Shown here one piece after another: positions 36,472 to 42,843 of a stretch of DNA of 64,000 nt; positions within the stretch are counted from its first letter, which is position 1; every line of letters starts with the position of its first letter. This stretch comes from an uncultured Parabacteroides sp. (GTDB taxonomy: Bacteria > Bacteroidota > Bacteroidia > Bacteroidales > Tannerellaceae). The DNA lies in contig UQLN01000001.1 of assembly GCA_900541965.1 (NCBI GenBank), positions 87,532-151,531 on the forward strand, written 5' to 3'. The notes beneath the pieces were generated by a model, which did not search any database, was not told the DNA's origin, and worked only from the letters and a program-made list of their open reading frames with translations. A program made the position numbers and the translations under genes.

Positions 36472-37050
36472 TCAGAGTTTTTCGTTAATCGGTTCTACAT
36501 ATCCCGCAGGCATATCTACACAGGCACATCCCAAGATATTTAGCCGGACAGCAATTTTGCTTTTTCCGTCCATGGTGACAAGGTCACCCGTAAGTCCGGT
36601 TAATGGGCCTTTGATGACACGAACCTGTTCACCCCGTATCAAGGGATAGCTGTTTATGCTGACAGTCTCTTCCGAGTAATCGAGCATAAAACGAAAGCGA
36701 TCCATTTGTTCATCAGGAATGATTGCCGGGGTATTTTCTCCGCGCAGAACCATATAGCGGCATATGGAGGAAAGAGTTAAGGCTTCCATACGTTCTTTGG
36801 GGGTTGCATGGATAAATACCATCATGGGGAGCAGCACACAATCTACCCGCTTTTTCCGGTCGCTCCATTGATGTATTTGCTGTTGGATGGGAACAAAGCA
36901 CTCGATTCCCATTTTGGCCAGATATCCGGAAACTTTTTTCTCATGGTGCATTTTGACAAATGCGACATACCAGCGTTTAGGGTGTGCTACGCCTTCCCCT
37001 GTCCCGTAATCGGTCCCGGCATTTGTTGATTCACTTCGCTGTAAAATCAT
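36472..37050 (-). CDS. upxY: UpxY-type transcription antiterminator
   Basis: 192-residue NusG paralogue that lets RNA polymerase read through the long capsule operon. NGN domain: WYVAFVKMHHEKKVSGYLAK (about 27-46), then LLPMMVFIHATPKE. The KOW part is EQVRVIKGPLTGLTGDLV near the C-terminus. The start at 37050 (MILQRSES) is preferred to a TTG at 37068 next to the inverted repeat. First gene of the operon, 18 bp from the left arm of the invertible promoter. No UpxZ gene follows, unlike many Bacteroides capsule loci. Confidence 0.93.
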   Translation of the reverse strand: MILQRSESTNAGTDYGTGEGVAHPKRWYVAFVKMHHEKKVSGYLAKMGIECFVPIQQQIHQWSDRKKRVDCVLLPMMVFIHATPKERMEALTLSSICRYMVLRGENTPAIIPDEQMDRFRFMLDYSEETVSINSYPLIRGEQVRVIKGPLTGLTGDLVTMDGKSKIAVRLNILGCACVDMPAGYVEPINEKL

Positions 37051-37068
37051 AAGTTTGTTATTCCACAA

Positions 37069-37093
37069 ATTACTGTTACTTCTTAGGTAACGG
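37069..37093 (+). repeat. Left inverted repeat of the capsule promoter switch
   Basis: 25-bp arm with the core GTTAC-TTCTTAG-GTAAC (37075-37091). Its perfect inverted copy is at 37336-37360. Confidence 0.92.
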
Positions 37094-37335
37094 AAGTTAT
37101 GTTTTTATGGACTTATAAAGAAGAAAAGGAGGTAAGTGTCTGGAAATATTGTATTCTAATAATTTCGTCTGGCATTTAGAATAAAAGTTTTTTTGTTAAT
37201 AGAGAATAAAAAATATAGAGCATGAAATAAGCATTTTTCATGCTCGGCCACTCTTATATTTTGTATTGTAGCTACAAAAGTGAATTTTCTTTTTTATTGT
37301 TGAATTTTTTGTCTATCTTCGCAGCGATTTATCAT
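37094..37335. promoter_or_regulatory. Invertible capsule promoter segment (appears OFF)
   Basis: 242 bp between perfect 25-bp inverted repeats. The only good promoter I see reads right, away from the capsule genes: TTTT at 37291, 19-bp spacer, TATCTTCG at 37314-37321 (one mismatch to TAnnTTTG). In this orientation it points at the 3' end of the recombinase gene; after inversion it would stand just upstream of upxY. A 10-bp hairpin GAGCATGAAA / TTTCATGCTC lies at 37218-37245. GTTAC-N7-GTAAC inversion sites upstream of upxY genes are known from Bacteroides fragilis capsule loci. Confidence 0.82.
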
Positions 37336-37360
37336 CCGTTACCTAAGAAGTAACAGTAAT
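37336..37360 (-). repeat. Right inverted repeat of the capsule promoter switch
   Basis: 25 bp, core GTTAC-CTAAGAA-GTAAC (37338-37354), the perfect reverse complement of the left arm at 37069. Confidence 0.92.
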
Positions 37361-37373
37361 GGTAATTCTTTAG

Positions 37374-38336
37374 TTATAAAGATGTTTGTGCTTTATTTTC
37401 TCCGTAATTCTTTACATAAGAGAAATTCAACTTATTCACTTTTGTTCGTTTTTCCAAATCAAAGCTTTTTAGGTAAATCTGTGTTGTTTTGATTGATTTA
37501 TGCCCTAATGATTCGCTAATCATTTCTATCGGGACATTCCTGTATTTCGCTATCGTTGCCCAGGAATGCCGGAGTGAATAGGAGGTAACAGGCGAGCGTA
37601 GTTTTAACCGTTTACTCAAACTTTTTAATTGATTGTTGAACCGGCGCAGGGCTGATTGGTATTCTATGTAGGAACCTTCTTCTTTCCGTTTATTTTTTCC
37701 GCTTAATATATGAAAAAGATAATCAGGGTAATCGGGATGGATTTGTGGATGATTATTGCGCAGACTGGATATAATGCCGGTTGCAGTGTCTAATATCTCC
37801 AAACTCATAGGTGTTCCTGTTTTGATACGGTTGTATTTAAGAAGCCCCTGTTCCAGGTTCGATTTTTCCAGATGGACAAGGTCCGTAAAAGGCATGCCGC
37901 AAAATTGAAACAATAGATTGGCGATTGCCTGTGTACGGCGTAATTTATCGGATTGGGGGTCCTTATATAATAATGTATGCAGTTCGCTGACGGGGAGCGC
38001 TTTTTTCTGGCGGGTGTCGACGCCTGTAAAGACGTCATGGAACAGTCGGTATATATAAGGAGCTTGACCAGCGTCTACACCCCGGTTATAAATACAGCGT
38101 AACATGCGCATATAGGTTGAAACTGTATTTAACTTTAGCCGGCAAGTCACGAGATAATCGTTATAACGTTTTAGATTCTCACGGGTGACTTGTTTGAATG
38201 ATACTCCCGGAGTCCCGCAGAATATGGTAAAGGAGCGGAGGGCATTTTTATAAACATGTGCTGTGGCGAAACGCCCTTCTTTTCGCAAATCTTCAATATA
38301 GTTATTTGCACATACCGTAAATCCGTTTTTCTTCAT
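37374..38336 (-). CDS. Tyrosine site-specific recombinase beside the capsule switch
   Basis: 320-residue phage-integrase family protein. The SAM-like core-binding domain is in residues 1-100. The catalytic part shows YSLRHSWATIAKYRN (Arg256), LGHKS (His279) and TTQIYL (nucleophile Tyr288). At the first catalytic arginine position, where most relatives have RG(M/I), it reads FQFCGMPFTDL: Cys146, codon TGC, one transition from CGC. Its end lies 14 bp from the right inverted repeat, so it is the natural enzyme for the promoter switch. Whether Cys146 disables it is open. The upstream side abuts the 112-bp repeat. Confidence 0.88.
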   Translation of the reverse strand: MKKNGFTVCANNYIEDLRKEGRFATAHVYKNALRSFTIFCGTPGVSFKQVTRENLKRYNDYLVTCRLKLNTVSTYMRMLRCIYNRGVDAGQAPYIYRLFHDVFTGVDTRQKKALPVSELHTLLYKDPQSDKLRRTQAIANLLFQFCGMPFTDLVHLEKSNLEQGLLKYNRIKTGTPMSLEILDTATGIISSLRNNHPQIHPDYPDYLFHILSGKNKRKEEGSYIEYQSALRRFNNQLKSLSKRLKLRSPVTSYSLRHSWATIAKYRNVPIEMISESLGHKSIKTTQIYLKSFDLEKRTKVNKLNFSYVKNYGENKAQTSL

Positions 38337-38353
38337 ACGCTATTTTCTTGTAT

Positions 38354-38465
38354 TAAGTTTTTAATTTTTCAGATAATGCATAAATAGAACACATTTATAA
38401 CTTTAAGGGCTATAAATCTTCCCTAATTTTACAAAATGGATGGATTTTAAAAAAACACGGCTTTA
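38354..38465 (+). repeat. 112-bp direct repeat, copy 1
   Basis: Identical to 40402-40513 except one base (C/T near the end). It lies directly upstream of the recombinase gene and probably holds its promoter. The 2048-bp unit 38354-40401 carries the DUF4143 ATPase. Confidence 0.92.
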
Positions 38466-38550
38466 TCCTCCACATGAATAGTATGCGTAATATTTTATCA
38501 TTGAATTATAAACTGTTGAGCTAAATAAATTATCTCATTAGAAAGGAATA

Positions 38551-38619
38551 ACTGAAAATTATTGGAGTTTGTGATTGAAAATAATGGGAATATAGTATTG
38601 AAAATAATGGGAATTATTT
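38551..38619 (+). repeat. Three 23-bp tandem repeats in the ATPase promoter
   Basis: Units begin at 38551, 38574 and 38597, with consensus ATTGAAAATAATGGGAAT plus a variable end; units 2 and 3 are nearly identical, unit 1 has diverged. The last unit runs into the -7 element. The arrangement suggests an operator for an autoregulator. Confidence 0.8.
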
Positions 38620-38626
38620 ATCTTTG
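38599..38626 (+). promoter_or_regulatory. Promoter of the DUF4143 ATPase
   Basis: TTG (38598-38600), 18-bp spacer, TATCTTTG (38619-38626), then C: a full -7 match about 27 bp before the ATG at 38653. Confidence 0.65.
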
Positions 38627-38652
38627 CCATCGAAAGTAAAAATTAGAGACGT

Positions 38653-39918
38653 ATGTATTACAATAGATTACTTGAAAAAGAGATTGAACTCAAATTGAAA
38701 ACATCGGGTGCAGTCCTTGTGGCCGGACCAAAATTTTGTGGTAAAACTACTACTTGTATGCTTTATCAAAAGAGTTTCATCAAACTAAATACGAAACAGG
38801 TCATTGCAATGGCGCGAATGAATCCTAAGGCTATTTTAAAGGGTGAAACACCCAGGCTTATTGATGAGTGGCAGAAAGCTCCGGATATTTGGAATCAGGT
38901 GAAAGATGACTTGGACTTCAATTATGAGTTTGGCAAATTCATTCTTACTGGTAGTTCAACTCCAGCCGATAAGACTGAGGTACATCATAGTGGTGCAGGT
39001 AGAATTACACCTTTGCAGATGCGTCCAATGAGTTTGTTTGAATCAAAAGAATCCAAAGGTACAGTTTCTCTACAAAACTTGTTTGATGGTACAGGGGATT
39101 ATCCATGGGAAGTTGATCATGACTTTACGTTGGAGAATGTTGCCCACTTACTTTGTCGAGGTGGTTGGCCTATTTCAGTCTTGGCTCAAAAGGAGATTGC
39201 CATTGAGATTACTAGGAACTACTGGAATGGACTATTCGTGTTTGAGGATTGTGAAAACGAGCGTTTCCGCAATAAGAAGCCTGAGGTCTTGAAGATGATA
39301 GTGAAAAGTTATGCCCGACATATCTCTACAGAGGCTGCTATTTCTACTATAATTGCCGATGTGCGTCAAAGTAACGAAAGAACTATGGATCCGAAGACTT
39401 TTGATGATTATATGGAGGCTCTGAAAGATTTATATCTAATAGAAGACATGCAGGCTTGGAACCCCAATATACGTTCGAAAACTTCAATCCGTTCTACACC
39501 AACAAGGCATTTTGTAGATACATCCATCGCTTGCCGTGCATTAAATATCATGCCTGATGATTTACTACGAGACCTTGAGTGTTTTGGCCTCTTCTTTGAG
39601 GATATGGCCGTGCGTGATTTGAAGATATATGCTAGCACATTGGGAGGAGAGGTTTTGCACTATAGAGACAATGCCGGATTGGAATGTGACGCTGTTGTTC
39701 ATTTGGAAGATGGTAGATGGGGAGCAATTGAGATAAAACTGGGTGGTGATGAACTTATTGAAGCCGGTGCTACATCTCTTAAAACCTTGAAAGCTAAGAT
39801 AGAAGAGAAAAGTGATGAAAAGTCACCATCCTTCTTGATGGTGCTCACTGCTGTTGGTGGAGCCTATCAAAGAGAAGATGGCGTATATGTTGCTTCAATC
39901 AATTATCTGAAGCCTTAA
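38653..39918 (+). CDS. AAA_14 / DUF4143 ATPase
   Basis: 421 residues. Walker A GPKFCGKTT at 25-33, Walker B-like RLIDEWQKAPDIWN and sensor ILTGSS form the AAA_14 domain. The C-terminal DUF4143 part (AISTIIADVRQSNER; HFVDTSIACRAL) contains a PD-(D/E)xK-like site, LECDAVVHLEDGRWGAIEIKLG. Such ATPases are very common in Bacteroides and linked with mobile or defence regions, but their function is unproven. It stands alone between 112-bp direct repeats, so it looks like an inserted cassette. Confidence 0.9.
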   Translation: MYYNRLLEKEIELKLKTSGAVLVAGPKFCGKTTTCMLYQKSFIKLNTKQVIAMARMNPKAILKGETPRLIDEWQKAPDIWNQVKDDLDFNYEFGKFILTGSSTPADKTEVHHSGAGRITPLQMRPMSLFESKESKGTVSLQNLFDGTGDYPWEVDHDFTLENVAHLLCRGGWPISVLAQKEIAIEITRNYWNGLFVFEDCENERFRNKKPEVLKMIVKSYARHISTEAAISTIIADVRQSNERTMDPKTFDDYMEALKDLYLIEDMQAWNPNIRSKTSIRSTPTRHFVDTSIACRALNIMPDDLLRDLECFGLFFEDMAVRDLKIYASTLGGEVLHYRDNAGLECDAVVHLEDGRWGAIEIKLGGDELIEAGATSLKTLKAKIEEKSDEKSPSFLMVLTAVGGAYQREDGVYVASINYLKP

Positions 39919-39954
39919 TTCATTATAGCAAAGGATGAGGCTGTAATTTGAACT

Positions 39955-40006
39955 GTGTCAGCAAAGAAAACAAATAAAGTATTAGCTTTGCTAACACCGT
40001 TTTTTT
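39955..40006 (+). terminator. Terminator of the ATPase gene
   Basis: GTGTCAGCAAAG (39955-39966) pairs with CTTTGCTAACAC (39986-39997), 11 of 12 bases, followed by a T-run. Confidence 0.75.
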
Positions 40007-40154
40007 ATGAGTGAAGAATTTGATTTTGAAAGTATTAAGAACAAGGCAATCAAGCAGCATCGGTCTTTATGCCCTTGGTAATAGTACACGTGAAATCTCT
40101 ATCTTTCAGTCTCTGGATCTGTTCTTCAGTTGTCGTTGCTAATTTTATTTCCAT
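40007..40154. pseudogene. Gene fragments (transposase-like and Abi_2-like starts)
   Basis: On +, ATG at 40007 opens MSEEFDFESIKNKAIKQ, like the start of IS256-type transposases. The next frame reads GLYALGNSTREIS, an internal piece of the same family, so most of the gene is deleted. On -, ATG at 40154 opens MEIKLATTTEEQIQRLKDR, like the start of Abi_2 (AbiD/F) proteins, and stops after about 34 codons. Both calls rest on short likeness; at most one may be right where they overlap. Confidence 0.3.
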
Positions 40155-40401
40155 AGCAATTTTCCAATGTTTTATAATAAAACGGGAGAACACTACAAGA
40201 ATGCTCTCCCTTTCTTCGTTTTAGAGTGCCCATATACCTTGGTTATATATACATGCACTATATTTTTAGTTATGCAAAGAGACTTATATATTTTGGGATA
40301 TAGGAAATTGTAAGCCGTTATTTTCTTCTAAACATGTTTTTTTAACATGTAAAGGTCGATTTTGCTCTTGTGACAGGCTCGAGCAAAATTTAAACGGGCT
40401 C
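40155..40401. other. Gene-free end of the ATPase cassette
   Basis: No gene seen. Small hairpins: GGGAG / CTCCC around 40183-40209, ACATGT / ACATGT around 40333-40350, and ATTTTGCTC / GAGCAAAAT around 40360-40390. Confidence 0.4.
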
Positions 40402-40513
40402 TAAGTTTTTAATTTTTCAGATAATGCATAAATAGAACACATTTATAACTTTAAGGGCTATAAATCTTCCCTAATTTTACAAAATGGATGGATTTTAAAA
40501 AAATACGGCTTTA
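40402..40513 (+). repeat. 112-bp direct repeat, copy 2
   Basis: Second copy of 38354-38465, one mismatch. Here it is followed by the HU-like gene region rather than by a recombinase. Confidence 0.92.
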
Positions 40514-40539
40514 AATGTATATTTCAGCGGCATCTTTTA

Positions 40540-40547
40540 TATATTTG
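40540..40547 (+). promoter_or_regulatory. Promoter of the second HU-like gene
   Basis: TATATTTG then C, a full -7 match. The expected start near 40553 coincides with the first base of a 19-bp inverted repeat. Confidence 0.5.
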
Positions 40548-40551
40548 CATT

Positions 40552-40661
40552 CTATGAAATATTCTTTTGACAGATGTTGAAAATAAAAATGATGATTGTT
40601 GAATTTATTAATGACATCTATTATATTTTCTTTTTATAATTATCAAAAGAATATTTCATAG
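40552..40661. repeat. 19-bp inverted repeat around 72 bp
   Basis: CTATGAAATATTCTTTTGA at 40552-40570 and its perfect reverse complement at 40643-40661. The 72-bp AT-rich spacer contains a second promoter-like pair (TTG, 20 bp, TATATTTTC). It may be an invertible promoter or a long leader stem for the gene at 40707. Confidence 0.75.
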
Positions 40662-40706
40662 GGTACTTTTCCCGGAAAATAAGGGTTGAATTTAAAAAAG
40701 ATAGGC

Positions 40707-41300
40707 ATGAGTATAAAAATCAGTTGGTATAAAACTCCTGTTCCGGATGGAAAGGAAGATAAAGGCTTGTTGCACGCGCGTTTGGTTCCGCAAGGAACGG
40801 TAAATATGGAGATGATGTGCAAGTTCATATCTTCATCCAGCAGTTTCTCGTCTGCGGATGTGAAGGGTATTTTGGAAGCTTTAAATTTTTGGGTGGGACT
40901 TCAGTTGGCGGAAGGGAGAATTGTCGACCTGGAAGGGCTGGGGCATTTTTCTCCAACGTTGAAAACGACAGTTGTGCAAGATGATAAAGGTAAAGAAAAA
41001 TTGGAAGCACGTGTCGACGGGGTGGCATTCAGATGTGCTACATCTTTGAAAAAACAAGTAAGGGAGGCTGACCTTGAAGTTGTCAAACGGAAAAAGAAAG
41101 AAGTACCGGACCTGCCGGCCCGGAAAAAGAATATCAAGGAGTATGTCCGTAAGCATTTAAGTATCAATAGCACAATTTGCATGAAGTTAAACAGTTGCAG
41201 CCGTTATCTTGCCTTGAAAGACCTTCAGGAATTAGTGAAGGACGGTAAATTGGTAGAAACAGGCAACGGAAAACAAACGATGTATATCCGTCCTTATTAA
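40707..41300 (+). CDS. HU-like DNA-binding protein (HU-HIG type)
   Basis: 197 residues. The N-terminal 120 have the long Bacteroidetes HU fold: MSIKISWYKTPVPDGKEDKG, FSSADVKGILEALNFWVGLQ, GRIVDLEGLGHFSPTLKT. A basic linker (VVKRKKKEVPDLPARKKN) leads to a C-terminal winged-helix-like part (YLALKDLQELVKDGKLVETG). The start at 40707 is chosen because the upstream in-frame ATG (40686) adds residues unlike the family. It faces the TolB-like gene convergently, overlapping its end by 4 bp. Confidence 0.8.
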   Translation: MSIKISWYKTPVPDGKEDKGLLHARLVPQGTVNMEMMCKFISSSSSFSSADVKGILEALNFWVGLQLAEGRIVDLEGLGHFSPTLKTTVVQDDKGKEKLEARVDGVAFRCATSLKKQVREADLEVVKRKKKEVPDLPARKKNIKEYVRKHLSINSTICMKLNSCSRYLALKDLQELVKDGKLVETGNGKQTMYIRPY

Positions 41301-42829
41301 TTTACTTCGCTTTTTGCGGCTGTTTTTTCCGTAACGGCGGGTTGATGTTCCCCTTGGCGAAATTTAACGGATTGGCTGTTGGGAGATTTTACCGTTTCTG
41401 CAATTTCGTGCGGATTGATGGTTACTTTTCCTGATATTAATTGAGGCAGGTTATAGGCCTTAAATAAATATTGATAAAAGTCCGGATGCTTTTGAGGGAG
41501 AATAAAAGGTTTACCTATTTCTCCCTTTTCATTGATATAGGCGATATAAGGGCGGTTATATACACCATCCAGCCTGCGGCTGCTGAATATAATCCATCGG
41601 CTGTTGGAGGACCAACTGGTATAACTTTCGGATTGATCCGTATTTAATGCTTCTGCCGAACGCAACTCCTTTGAATGAGTATCATATAAGAAAAGGTCGG
41701 AATTTTTATCCCAACTCAGGAAGCAACCACTGGAAGCCACACTGCAAAGGATATATTGCCCGTTAGGGGATATGCTGGGTAATGATACTCCTTTCCCTTT
41801 TTGTGTCAGATTGACGAGTGTGTCAACTTGTGGGGAAAAAGTCCGGTTGTCAGCATCAAAACCTATACTGCACAATTGATATTTTACTTGTTCGAAGTTT
41901 TGGGGTAAACTATCTACGCGCGGACATGAACAAAAATAGAGTGTTTTTCCATCGGGTGAGAAGACCGGGAAATTTTCCAACTGGTCTTTGGCTGATAGCA
42001 AAGGACTGGTATAAACTTCGTTCTTATCGATGTTGTATAAAACGATATCCGAATATAAGTCGTATACTTCTATTAATTTGTCATTTGCTTCAAAAAAAGA
42101 CATTTGGGTATTATTTGTGGAAAATGCGATATCATTTCCAGACGGATGCCAATATGGATAAACGAAGTTTGAAATGGTATATTGGGTCTGAGTATCCAAC
42201 TTTGTGATTTTTCCATCTTTGATTAAGAGGGTTCCGGGATTTGTTTTGCGCATATGCAAGACCATTTGATGAGGATCTCTTTGGTTGAAAGAATGACAGT
42301 TCATACAGTTGTGCCCTGTTTTATCATTAGAGATAATTTCTGTTTCAGAAAAGGAAGACAGGTTCCGTTGATAAATCCCCATTTGATTCCAGTTGGCATA
42401 AGTCGGTTCAATCAGGCGGTATACCAAATAATTGTCGATAGAGTCAGTTGGGACATACCAATGGAAGGATTTGTATTTTAGCCAATGGCCATTTTCCCGG
42501 TTATAAACAGATACGGTAATAGAGTCTCCTTTTGCAGCTCCCAAGAGCTGTTTCCATTTTTTTTCAGGTATATCGATATAATCAGATCCGGATATTGTGA
42601 ATTGATAGCCTTTGGTCGAGAATACAACATGGTTGTTTCCTTCCGGCAGTATCCGGAAATTAAGGGGAGCAATATTGACAGGGATAGTCGCTTCCATATA
42701 ATCGGGGTAGATGGAGGGTAATTCATTTTGCTGGATAGCTCCGGAAGGTGTCTGGTTGCATCCGCTGGATAGAATAGCTCCTAAAAACAGTATTAAAATC
42801 CATTTGCCAGTATGTATGATGTGTCTCAT
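41297..42829 (-). CDS. Beta-propeller lipoprotein with CxxCH motif
   Basis: 510 residues. Lipobox LSSGC (Cys24). A possible c-type haem motif CMNCH is at 175-179 (GHNCMNCHSFN). The second half has TolB/PD40-like propeller blades (FPVFSPDGKTLYFCSC; SLPSISPNGQYILCSVAS; SYTSWSSNSRWIIFSSRR). Relatives are annotated as TolB-like or cytochrome c biosynthesis proteins; true function unknown. Its place behind a carbamoyltransferase and DUF6057 gene suggests a periplasmic role in the same pathway. Confidence 0.75.
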   Translation of the reverse strand: MRHIIHTGKWILILFLGAILSSGCNQTPSGAIQQNELPSIYPDYMEATIPVNIAPLNFRILPEGNNHVVFSTKGYQFTISGSDYIDIPEKKWKQLLGAAKGDSITVSVYNRENGHWLKYKSFHWYVPTDSIDNYLVYRLIEPTYANWNQMGIYQRNLSSFSETEIISNDKTGHNCMNCHSFNQRDPHQMVLHMRKTNPGTLLIKDGKITKLDTQTQYTISNFVYPYWHPSGNDIAFSTNNTQMSFFEANDKLIEVYDLYSDIVLYNIDKNEVYTSPLLSAKDQLENFPVFSPDGKTLYFCSCPRVDSLPQNFEQVKYQLCSIGFDADNRTFSPQVDTLVNLTQKGKGVSLPSISPNGQYILCSVASSGCFLSWDKNSDLFLYDTHSKELRSAEALNTDQSESYTSWSSNSRWIIFSSRRLDGVYNRPYIAYINEKGEIGKPFILPQKHPDFYQYLFKAYNLPQLISGKVTINPHEIAETVKSPNSQSVKFRQGEHQPAVTEKTAAKSEVN

Positions 42830-42843
42830 TCTATTATTATTTG

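Noticed and set aside
37069..38336. Integrated phage or conjugative element from the tyrosine recombinase
   Set aside because: No phage structural or transfer genes; the recombinase sits at the capsule promoter repeats as in known phase-variation loci.
38551..38619. CRISPR-like 23-bp repeats
   Set aside because: Units are directly adjacent, only three, and merge with a promoter; no spacers and no cas genes.
38354..40513. Insertion sequence bounded by the 112-bp repeats
   Set aside because: The repeats are direct and long, no transposase is intact, and there are no terminal inverted repeats at the boundaries.
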